Shown here: positions 6,589 through 13,481 of the stretch, in pieces
Layout: the number at the start of each line of letters is the position of its first letter
Position numbering within the stretch: the first letter of the stretch is position 1
Program-made: the position numbers and the translations under genes
Source: PALSA-1296 sp038210275
GTDB taxonomy: Bacteria > Bacteroidota > Ignavibacteria > Palsa-1295
Assembly (NCBI GenBank): GCA_038210275.1
Contig: JBBQWV010000023.1
Coordinates: 1 to 55,131, forward strand
Length of the DNA stretch: 55,131 nucleotides
Direction: 5' to 3'
Notes under the pieces: model-generated
Databases searched by the model: none
Told to the model about the DNA's origin: nothing
The model's input: the letters and a program-made list of their open reading frames with translations, nothing else

Positions 6589-6640
6589 TACGTAGCCAGT
6601 CAGGTTTGGGAAAGTAGGTCGTCGTTAGGGGTTTTATAAA
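6571..6640 (+). repeat. 5S rRNA 3'-fragment, copy 5
   Basis: The best-preserved copy: 6593-6624 is a 32-base exact match to 571-602 of the intact 5S. It starts later (at CCCTCTGGGAG) than copies 1, 3 and 4. It shares CTCTGGGAGCC and CGTTAGGG with copy 4. It overlaps the last 18 bases of the toxin gene. No terminator hairpin follows. Confidence 0.85.
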
Positions 6641-6666
6641 TTTTAGTATAATCTTTTTTTTAATTG

Positions 6667-6744
6667 TCCCCCAACGATAGCTACTTTATGCGGCTAATAA
6701 TTGATGGCATTTCGTCGGTGAAGGTTCTAGTAGTTGTGCTGTAA
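6667..6744 (+). pseudogene. T9SS sorting-domain 3' remnant C
   Basis: In frame this reads SPNDSYFMRLIIDGISSVKV then LVVVL and TAA. It is homologous to remnants A and B (SYFVRFVIDGVSSVK). It is not followed by a 5S fragment but by the promoter of the next gene. No upstream gene body. Confidence 0.65.
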
Positions 6745-6752
6745 TTTTGTTG

Positions 6753-6760
6753 TATGTTTG
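6753..6760 (+). promoter_or_regulatory. -7 box (TATGTTTG)
   Basis: TATGTTTG matches TAnnTTTG, with TTG at 6734-6736 as a -33 candidate (16-base spacing). It implies transcription starts near 6766, which argues against the in-frame ATG at 6764 and for the ATG at 6821. Confidence 0.55.
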
Positions 6761-6820
6761 TAGTTGAGTTTCAGTCACAGAAGAAGCGTTTCAATATATT
6801 GCATTCAAATTTTTTCACTA

Positions 6821-7270
6821 ATGCCGACAGTTCAGAAGATAGAACAGTTGAAGCGAATTCTGATGGTATTAGGCGCCATCACGATCGTAATGATCTTCGC
6901 AACGAGCGGCACAAAGTATACTGAGCTTCCGATATTGTTTATTATGTTGCCAATATGGTTTGCAATGTTTTATAGAACCCAAGCTATTCGGTCATTCTCA
7001 TTGTATTTGCAAACGAACTTTCCGGATTATTACAAGGTACAAGCCAGGAATGCAAACCGACGTTCAGGGTTCGGAGTTGGGGCTGTCTGGCTTATATCGC
7101 CTTATGCAGGTGATTTTTCCGGCAAGAAGGTACGTCTTGAGATAGTAGAGATGCTTAAGGATCCGGGTTATATTTCTTCCTTAGAAGCGCTGCAAGGTTT
7201 TAATAAAACCTCAATCCAGATCCTTGGAACAGAAATGGTGGTCTTCATAGTATCTTCATTTCTGAAGTAA
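6821..7270 (+). CDS. Membrane-anchored protein, unknown function
   Basis: A 149-residue protein that I do not recognise. Two hydrophobic segments near residues 12-30 (LMVLGAITIVMIFATS) and 36-52 (LPILFIMLPIWFAMFY) form a probable hairpin anchor. A soluble region follows (SLYLQTNFPDYYKVQARNAN ...), then a hydrophobic tail ending VVFIVSSFLK. The ATG at 6821 is preferred over 6764, which would lie at the predicted transcription start. It is the last gene of the 5S-fragment region, with no 5S fragment after it; the zinc peptidase gene follows 162 bases on. Confidence 0.5.
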   Translation: MPTVQKIEQLKRILMVLGAITIVMIFATSGTKYTELPILFIMLPIWFAMFYRTQAIRSFSLYLQTNFPDYYKVQARNANRRSGFGVGAVWLISPYAGDFSGKKVRLEIVEMLKDPGYISSLEALQGFNKTSIQILGTEMVVFIVSSFLK

Positions 7271-7432
7271 GTTTTTATCCATTAAGGATAATTTTGTCTA
7301 GCTAAATGATGCAATAGCAACCAAATTCTTCCAACAGTTGTAAACCATTATGCTGGTATATTGTTAATTCTCTATCCCCAAAAATCCCCTTCCCTGATAT
7401 AAAAGTTATCACTCATTTTAAATAATAATTTT

Positions 7433-8278
7433 ATGCTTTGGAGAGGACAGCGCGAAAGCTCAAACGTTGAAGATCGTCGCAGTTTAGGCGGCATGGGCGG
7501 CAAGATCGCCGGCGGCGGTATCGGATCGGTGATACTATTTGTCATTGTCTCACTTATTTCCGGGCGGAATCCTCTTGAACTTCTTAGTCTGCAAAACTCC
7601 GAGCCTCAGGTACAAACACAATCGCAGACAAAAGCTGAAGATGATGCGTCTTCGTTCGTGAAAGTCGTACTCGCCGATTGCGAAGATGTCTGGGCAGCAC
7701 AGTTTGCAAGTATGAAAAGCGAATTCCATGCTCCGCATCTTGTGCTTTTTCGTGGCGGAACGCCCTCTGCCTGCGGGACTGCCAGTTCAGCGACTGGCCC
7801 ATTCTACTGTTCTGAAGATGAAAGGATATATATAGATCTTTCTTTCTATGATGAGCTTCGTCACAAGCTCGGCGCTCCGGGAGATTTTGCAATGGCATAC
7901 GTTATCGCTCATGAGTTCGGACATCATATACAAAAGCTAACAGGTATTCTCTCTAAAGTACATAGTCTTAGCGGGCACGGAAGCGAATCGGGGTCAAAGG
8001 GGCTTTCTGTCCGTTTGGAATTACAAGCCGATTTTTATGCAGGTGTCTGGGCTCATCATGCGCAGCAGATGAAAAAAATATTAGAGCCTGGCGACATTGA
8101 AGAGGCGCTGAACGCTGCAAGCGCAGTCGGCGATGACAGACTCCAGAAAAAATCGCAAGGCTATGTTGTGCCCGATGCCTTTACGCATGGTACTTCAGAG
8201 CAGCGTATGCGTTGGTTCAAAAAAGGATTCGATACAGGAGATGTGAATCAGGGTGATACGTTTAACGGAAATTTATAA
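7433..8278 (+). CDS. ypfJ: Neutral zinc metallopeptidase, YpfJ family
   Basis: A 281-residue protein of the YpfJ/putative neutral zinc metallopeptidase family. The N-terminus MLWRGQRESSNVEDRR and the Gly-rich GGMGGKIAGGGIG stretch, then a membrane segment (about 30-46), are the family signature. The zincin motif HEFGH lies near residue 160 (IAHEFGHHIQ). LELQADFYAGVWAHH near 196-210 supplies the probable third zinc ligand region. The C-terminus FTHGTSEQRMRWFKKGFDTG is also characteristic. Length is normal. The active domain is probably periplasmic. A TAATTTTG box at 7289-7296 could be its promoter (weak). The physiological substrate is unknown. Confidence 0.9.
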   Translation: MLWRGQRESSNVEDRRSLGGMGGKIAGGGIGSVILFVIVSLISGRNPLELLSLQNSEPQVQTQSQTKAEDDASSFVKVVLADCEDVWAAQFASMKSEFHAPHLVLFRGGTPSACGTASSATGPFYCSEDERIYIDLSFYDELRHKLGAPGDFAMAYVIAHEFGHHIQKLTGILSKVHSLSGHGSESGSKGLSVRLELQADFYAGVWAHHAQQMKKILEPGDIEEALNAASAVGDDRLQKKSQGYVVPDAFTHGTSEQRMRWFKKGFDTGDVNQGDTFNGNL

Positions 8279-8285
8279 GGATAGC

Positions 8286-8340
8286 ACCCCCACTATAGTT
8301 GGTAGCTTTAGTGTTCGTTATTCTACACTAAATTTTCCTT
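8286..8340 (+). pseudogene. Possible sorting-domain remnant (weak)
   Basis: Just after the peptidase stop, one frame reads PTIVGSFSVRYSTLNF. This resembles P-x-x-GSYFVRF of remnants A-C, with a run of C's before it as in the others. The similarity is short and stated with low confidence. Confidence 0.25.
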
Positions 8341-8372
8341 TGGGGTTGTTCTTCTGCGAAGAAATATCAACC

Positions 8373-8510
8373 ATGCAGAAAATCATCACTCGTTTCCAAT
8401 ACGTGTCTTTTTGTTTTATGTGCGTGGTTGCGTTGCTTTTTATAGCTATCGGCGGCAATATCGGTGCATGGCATAGCACGGAATACCTACGAGATAGAAG
8501 TTGTCATTAG
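8373..8510 (+). CDS. Doubtful small membrane peptide
   Basis: A 45-residue frame, MQKIITRFQYVSFCFMCVVA and on, with one hydrophobic segment. There is no Shine-Dalgarno sequence, no convincing promoter and no neighbour. It may be a decayed gene end or chance. Confidence 0.2.
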   Translation: MQKIITRFQYVSFCFMCVVALLFIAIGGNIGAWHSTEYLRDRSCH

Positions 8511-8528
8511 TAAAGTAGATAAATTCTT

Positions 8529-9710
8529 CTACCTCTGAAACGGTGTCTTCAGATATCTCTCGGCATCGGCGTGGGCATTGCTGAGGTCTTTCATTTTCAT
8601 TACGCGATTATACATGATGAGGGCATTTTTTCTGTCGCCTCTTGCATCATAAGCTTCACCCATAAGCAGTTCGGATTTAGCGATCCACCACGTAACCTCT
8701 GTCGGAGTAAGTTTGTAGCTTATTAGACTACAATTATAAAGATAGTACAGTGCCGAATCAAGATTGCCGGTGTGATTGAGCAGAAATGCCTGACCGATAA
8801 AATACATTGCTTCGCGCGCCTGCTTGATCGTGTATCCCTCTTTGCGCTCCTGGGAGCGGGCGAGGATGACGCGGTATGTTGAATCATATTGCTTCGTCAT
8901 ATTCAAACTAACTTGGCAGAACCCGAGATAATGCAGGAATGCTGAGTTGTTCGGATATTTACTTGCAAGAACTCGTGCGAAATCGAAAGAGTGAAGAAAA
9001 TTCTTTTCGTAAATATAATTGATCTTCATCAATTCGTACATTGCTTCGGTTCGTGAATACGATGCGTTCTTCGCAGCATATTCAAGCATCTCAATCCCCA
9101 CACGTTTATTTCCGGTTGCAAAAAAACCGATAACCGTGGAGAGTGCAGGATTATCTTCTTTAACCGCTTCAACATAATAATTATAGAGTCCTCGCCCGAA
9201 CATAATATCGCCGTTTGATGGAATTCGGTCTTCAAGCTTCTTAAGATATTTTACACCTTCTTTTGCATCGCCAAGTAAAATGCCAATGGCATCCTGCCAA
9301 TTTGGTCGAATCGCAAAAATGCGAGCGCGCATTCCGAGCGCTGCGCCTTTATAAAAAAGTCCGGCAAGATCAAATTCATTGGTATCAAGCAGTAAATCAG
9401 CGCGCTCAATACAAAGATCAAGTTGCTTGCGGTATGTTTCGTCGTAACCGGTGTTATCGGTATTCGTGACGGCGCGCCAGAAATTCACCATACCTTTATA
9501 AAAGTAGCCGGAGGGATGGGAGGGACTTATCGTTATAACAGAATCGAATGTGCGGTCAGCAAGATCGTAATCCATATTATAGGTAAGTTCAATCCCGCGA
9601 TGGATCTTCGCATCAATTTCTCCGCCTTGAAGAATCCATTGCGCAAAGCCCTCTCGCTGCAAAAGCAAAAGTGCAAGAAACAAAACTATCAGTATTGTAT
9701 TTTTTTTCAT
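8529..9710 (-). CDS. Secreted TPR-repeat protein
   Basis: A 393-residue exported protein. The start at 9710 gives a standard signal peptide (MKKNTILIVLFLALLLLQREGFAQ); an upstream in-frame ATG at 9755 would bury it. The mature part is helical with TPR-like units, for example residues about 35-70 (GIELTYNMDYDLADRTFDSV) and a C-terminal unit (MGEAYDARGDRKNALIMYNR). No enzyme motif is present. It lies 48 bases after the membrane glycosyltransferase-like gene on the same strand, so co-transcription is likely. Proteins of this kind usually act as periplasmic scaffolds; the partner is unknown. Confidence 0.7.
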   Translation of the reverse strand: MKKNTILIVLFLALLLLQREGFAQWILQGGEIDAKIHRGIELTYNMDYDLADRTFDSVITISPSHPSGYFYKGMVNFWRAVTNTDNTGYDETYRKQLDLCIERADLLLDTNEFDLAGLFYKGAALGMRARIFAIRPNWQDAIGILLGDAKEGVKYLKKLEDRIPSNGDIMFGRGLYNYYVEAVKEDNPALSTVIGFFATGNKRVGIEMLEYAAKNASYSRTEAMYELMKINYIYEKNFLHSFDFARVLASKYPNNSAFLHYLGFCQVSLNMTKQYDSTYRVILARSQERKEGYTIKQAREAMYFIGQAFLLNHTGNLDSALYYLYNCSLISYKLTPTEVTWWIAKSELLMGEAYDARGDRKNALIMYNRVMKMKDLSNAHADAERYLKTPFQR

Positions 9711-9758
9711 GATGAGCAAAGCTCTTAACGGTACTATACGCATAGGGCGTTCCAAAGT

Positions 9759-11363
9759 TTACTTGACCTTAAAAATATCCGTCTGCATTTGGTAGCTACC
9801 CATACTGCCAGTTGCATTATGATAAAGCGGTTCTTCGCAGAAACGCCCGGTCATTTTATATGATAACGCGCCTGCCTGAGCCGTATGCGGGTCTTCAATG
9901 TTATAGCAATTATCTATTTTATGTAAACCGAATTGGTCGCTTGTTTCAATAAGATAATCAACATGATATTCCTGTAGTACGTTTTTTAGGTCACGGCGGT
10001 TTTTAATATTTTCATACATATGAAAATCTGCATTAAGCCCTTCGAGTTGGATGATCGGGACTTGCAGGATGTAGGCAGTCAATCCTGCTTGATCGCCCAT
10101 TGCATAAATACCGGGATGCTCCTTTACAAAGGGTTGTAATTCTTTTGCGTTTACGTAAACAGAATTTGGCTCTGGTTTCCAGTTAATCGTATCACGTAAA
10201 ACAAGTGAATACGAAAAAACAATAATTACAATGCTTGCAACCGCTAAAGAAATTGTGCTTAATACAAAACAAGTCCGCTCTTTAATTCGCTTAAAAAAAA
10301 CGTTCGAGAATAATCCGAGTGAAATAAAAAAGCAGAACGGCAGCGGATACAAATACCACCGATTCAAGAACCAATCGCTTTCGAATAATACAGTGAAATA
10401 ATAAAGTATCGGATAACATAGAACAAGCAAACAGATCAACACATGTGAACGGTTGAATATATGTTTTCTTTGAAAGAAGAGAGCAAGTAGTCCGAAGGGA
10501 ATGAGAATCAGTCCGGCAAGCCCGTCACGGTTTTCTGCGAGATAGCGAATCATTCCGAAGTTAATGGAATGCGCATCCTTCAAAGCTTTCGAAGCAGATG
10601 AGACGGTCATCAGATGACCGAACCAATAATAATTGGAGAGAAAATATAATGGGACTGCGATTCCTCCGATCGCGAAGAATACAGAAAACATGAACTTGTT
10701 TTTTAGGGATTGTCTATAGATAGACAACGAAAGAATCAGCATCAACACAATGAGTAAGCCCGTATCAAGCCGAGAAAGAATAAGCAGCGACGAAATAAAA
10801 CCGAGCGAGAGAATTTGCTTTGTTGGGATTTCCGAATTAAAATTCAAAAGCGAAATCTTCAACAAGAGATAAGCATAGAGAGGGATCGTCAACGTCACTT
10901 CCATTCCCAGAAAACTTAATCCACCGACGATGACAATAACGATGAGAATTACCGAAGGCATAAGCCATGAAGTTGGGAATAACGTCTCACGTAATTTCCA
11001 AAGAAGACGGAATGAAAGATACGTTGAAAGAGCTGAGACAATTGCTAAGAGTGCAAAAAATAATTGCTCGCCTCCTCCGGAAAGTATATATAAACCGCAA
11101 TTTACAACAAACCAGAGCGGATGATAGCCATTGGTCAGCGTGATTCCATCGAAGGAGGAAATTCCTTTGGTGATGAGATCCTTTGCAGGCAGAAAGTAAT
11201 AAAAAAAATCGTCTGTGACAAAATCCAGATACGCATCGGAGGAATTGCAGATATGATAAAATATCCGAAAGCACATTCCCGAGAGGAATAAAATGACGAT
11301 CAGATGGGAGATACGAAATTCCCATCCTCTTTTCGGATACATGATGCGCTGTTTTATGCTCAA
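9759..11363 (-). CDS. GT-C-type polytopic glycosyltransferase-like protein
   Basis: A 534-residue integral membrane protein with about 10-12 membrane segments and a soluble C-terminal domain (from about residue 390). Residues 50-60 (TDDFFYYFLPA) hold paired aspartates in the first periplasmic loop, followed by GITLTNGYHPLW. This is the layout of GT-C fold (PMT/GT39/GT83-like) enzymes that use polyprenyl-phosphate sugars. The substrate cannot be read from sequence. It is divergent from the lipoprotein gene at 11505 and upstream of the TPR gene, probably with one promoter for both minus-strand genes. Confidence 0.7.
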   Translation of the reverse strand: MSIKQRIMYPKRGWEFRISHLIVILFLSGMCFRIFYHICNSSDAYLDFVTDDFFYYFLPAKDLITKGISSFDGITLTNGYHPLWFVVNCGLYILSGGGEQLFFALLAIVSALSTYLSFRLLWKLRETLFPTSWLMPSVILIVIVIVGGLSFLGMEVTLTIPLYAYLLLKISLLNFNSEIPTKQILSLGFISSLLILSRLDTGLLIVLMLILSLSIYRQSLKNKFMFSVFFAIGGIAVPLYFLSNYYWFGHLMTVSSASKALKDAHSINFGMIRYLAENRDGLAGLILIPFGLLALFFQRKHIFNRSHVLICLLVLCYPILYYFTVLFESDWFLNRWYLYPLPFCFFISLGLFSNVFFKRIKERTCFVLSTISLAVASIVIIVFSYSLVLRDTINWKPEPNSVYVNAKELQPFVKEHPGIYAMGDQAGLTAYILQVPIIQLEGLNADFHMYENIKNRRDLKNVLQEYHVDYLIETSDQFGLHKIDNCYNIEDPHTAQAGALSYKMTGRFCEEPLYHNATGSMGSYQMQTDIFKVK

Positions 11364-11504
11364 TTGGGAAATAATGTATGCAGTTAAGGATGGAAAAGGG
11401 AAGATTGTTCCCTATGACACTTGAAAGAACAAGGGCACGTTATTACAGTCCAAAAGAGTTTGAATACTTCACGTTTTCTCTTTCAATTAATTCATATATC
11501 AAAG

Positions 11505-11852
11505 ATGAATAAGTTTGTGATGCTTTTGCTCTGCTCGGCTGCGCTTGTTGCCGGATGCTCGAAAAAAGATGATGCGGCTGATAAAAAACCGCCTGTGATC
11601 TTTAAGGAGAACGCCGTTGAACTTCTCTTGCATACAAAAACACTTCCTGATGGAAAAATTGTTTTCCAATTGGAAAAGAATATCTTTCTTGCTAATGCAC
11701 AAAAACAGCACAGCATAGTTTCATCAGATACACTTCCGAGCCTTGGTAAAGAATTGGTGAATGTTGAAGACGATGAAGATGAGCCAGCGCGGTATCAAAA
11801 TGTAGATAAGCAGTATGATGTATTATTCAAGGTAGATTCGTTGAGAAACTAA
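11505..11852 (+). CDS. Small lipoprotein, unknown function
   Basis: A 115-residue protein. The start at 11505 is set by a type II signal peptide, MNKFVMLLLCSAALVAGC, with lipobox VAGC and Cys18; an upstream in-frame ATG (11421) would bury it. After a charged linker (SKKDDAADKK) come two strand-rich stretches (AVELLLHTKTL, IVFQLEKNIFLA) and an acidic tail (VEDDEDEPARYQN). I do not recognise a family. The stop is separated by one base from the next lipoprotein gene, so the two and the ATP-grasp gene after them form an operon. Confidence 0.65.
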   Translation: MNKFVMLLLCSAALVAGCSKKDDAADKKPPVIFKENAVELLLHTKTLPDGKIVFQLEKNIFLANAQKQHSIVSSDTLPSLGKELVNVEDDEDEPARYQNVDKQYDVLFKVDSLRN

Positions 11853-11853
11853 G

Positions 11854-12207
11854 ATGAAAAAAAGTAAGACAATAGTACTCACACTTCTTTCTGCGATCGC
11901 GCTCGGATCCTGCGGCGAGAAAAAAGAGCATACTCCAAATCCGTATGATGAATATAGCTGGGCAGGGACAAGCCGTGATTCCGGAATGTCCTATACACAT
12001 TACGAGCACGGATTTTTACGGTATTATCTCATAAGCAGAATGTTCGACGGTTTCGGTTACAACCGTTACCGCGGCGGCGGAATGGGGTTTGTGCCCGGTG
12101 TTTACAGCGGATATGGAAATTATGGACAAGGGATGTCCTCAGCTCATGGCTCAATATCTCGCGGAGGATTTGGAGGTAATGGAATGGCTCACGGTGTAGG
12201 AGCTTAA
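11854..12207 (+). CDS. Glycine-rich lipoprotein
   Basis: A 117-residue lipoprotein (lipobox LGSC, Cys20). The C-terminal half is rich in Gly, Tyr, Arg and Ser (YNRYRGGGMGF ... GYGNYGQGMSSAHGSISRGG). In enterobacteria the YgiC/YjfC ATP-grasp genes sit beside short lipoproteins of the DUF1190 type (YgiB, YjfM) that also have a low-complexity Gly/Ser-rich tail. By position and build this could be the counterpart, although no sequence relationship is claimed. It begins 1 base after the previous lipoprotein gene and ends 6 bases before the ATP-grasp gene. Confidence 0.65.
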   Translation: MKKSKTIVLTLLSAIALGSCGEKKEHTPNPYDEYSWAGTSRDSGMSYTHYEHGFLRYYLISRMFDGFGYNRYRGGGMGFVPGVYSGYGNYGQGMSSAHGSISRGGFGGNGMAHGVGA

Positions 12208-12213
12208 AACTAT

Positions 12214-13365
12214 ATGCAAAGAATAAAAAACGAACCTCGTACCGATTGGGTAAAAAAAGTTGAAGAGTTAGGCTTCCTCTATCACAGTCTTGATACGATC
12301 TACTGGGATGAGCGTGCTTACTATAAATTCTCAAGCCGCGAAGTTGATGAACTCGAAGCTGCTACTTCAGAACTTTATGATATGTGTCTTGCCGCTGCGC
12401 AGTACGTGATTGATAAAGATCTCTTCGCACATATTGGGATCGATCCGAAATGGAAAGATTACATCGTAAATTCTTGGAATAATGAAGACCCTGCACTTTA
12501 TGGAAGATTTGATCTGCGATATGACGGGAAGACTCCGCCAAAGTTGTATGAATTTAATGCCGATACTCCGACGAGTTTGCTTGAAGCGAGTGTGATCCAA
12601 TGGTATTGGCTTCAGGATTTTGATAAATCGAAAGATCAATTCAATTCCATTCATGAAAAGCTGATCGCCTATTGGACTTTTCTGCGTCCGTATTTGAAAG
12701 ATCCAAACACTATTCATTTTGCTTGTATGCAGTCGAGCATTGAAGATAGTGTAACGGTTCAATATATGCGCGACACTGCAGAACAGGCTGGGTACAAAAC
12801 TTTTTTCATGGATATGTCCGATATCGGATGGGATTCCGAGAGAAAAATTTGGGCTGATCTGGATAACAATGAAATAAAAAATATTTTTAAGCTTTATCCG
12901 TGGGAGTGGTTGACAGCTGATAATGAGGAGTTCAGTAAGCATCTTCCAGAGAATACAAATACCTGTTGGCTTGAGCCGCCATTTAAAATACTTCTTTCGA
13001 GTAAAGGAATTCTGCCGATCTTATGGAAGCTTTATCCCGGACATAAAAATCTTCTGCCATCTTATTTTAGCGGCGACGATAAAATTTTGACACTTGGAGA
13101 TAGTTATGCGATGAAGCCATTCTTCTCGCGCGAAGGAGCAAATGTTACTCTGAAAGGAAAGGGAATAGATACTTCAACTCCCGGTGATTACGGCAAGGAA
13201 GGATTTATTGTGCAAGAGCTTTGCCCACTTCCTGAATTTGATGGAAATTACCCAGTAATTGGAAGCTGGGTTATCGGTCAACAACCTGCGGGAATGGGAA
13301 TAAGAGAATCGAGCGGACTCATCACTACAAACACCAGCAGATTTATTCCGCATTTGTTTGAGTGA
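12214..13365 (+). CDS. ygiC: Glutathionylspermidine synthase-like ATP-grasp protein (YgiC/YjfC type)
   Basis: A 383-residue protein of the glutathionylspermidine synthase C-terminal (ATP-grasp) family, same size as E. coli YgiC. Recognisable parts are YWDERAYYKFS, the ligand region LRYDGKTPPKLYEFNADTPT (about 110-129), and the late ATP-binding part MKPFFSREGANVTLKG with EGFIVQELCPLP. The amidase half of bifunctional Gsp synthase is absent. YgiC-type enzymes are thought to form a peptide-like bond between an acid and an amine; the substrates are not established. It lies six bases after the glycine-rich lipoprotein, arguing that this operon modifies an envelope component (inference). Confidence 0.85.
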   Translation: MQRIKNEPRTDWVKKVEELGFLYHSLDTIYWDERAYYKFSSREVDELEAATSELYDMCLAAAQYVIDKDLFAHIGIDPKWKDYIVNSWNNEDPALYGRFDLRYDGKTPPKLYEFNADTPTSLLEASVIQWYWLQDFDKSKDQFNSIHEKLIAYWTFLRPYLKDPNTIHFACMQSSIEDSVTVQYMRDTAEQAGYKTFFMDMSDIGWDSERKIWADLDNNEIKNIFKLYPWEWLTADNEEFSKHLPENTNTCWLEPPFKILLSSKGILPILWKLYPGHKNLLPSYFSGDDKILTLGDSYAMKPFFSREGANVTLKGKGIDTSTPGDYGKEGFIVQELCPLPEFDGNYPVIGSWVIGQQPAGMGIRESSGLITTNTSRFIPHLFE

Positions 13366-13403
13366 GATTATCGTAATTTTTAATCGCTACATTAATTTGC
13401 GGG

Positions 13404-13441
13404 GATTGCTTCGTCGCCGCTTCACGGCTCCTCCCTATGAC
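13404..13441. repeat. Degenerate half of the GATTGCTTCG...ATGAC palindromic element
   Basis: GATTGCTTCGTCGCCGCTTC followed by ACGGCTCCTCCCTATGAC resembles the right half of the element at 51529-51626 (GATTGCTTCGCTGCGCTCGC, AATGAC). It lies between two convergent genes. Confidence 0.5.
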
Positions 13442-13481
13442 ACGTTTTTTTTATTCAACACTCATAACTCAAAATTCAAAA

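Noticed and set aside
540..6640. CRISPR array or integron attC array
   Set aside because: The repeats are about 70-120 bases, unevenly spaced, degenerate and clearly 5S rRNA; they lack the attC core and paired R-L box layout, and no cas or integrase gene is present.
1079..6640. Complete extra 5S rRNA genes
   Set aside because: All five copies lack the 5' half of 5S, so helix I cannot form; they are not functional 5S genes. A role as small RNA is not excluded.
12367..12942. Long open frame on the minus strand opposite the ATP-grasp gene
   Set aside because: It is fully antisense to a well-supported conserved gene, with no family resemblance or start signal.
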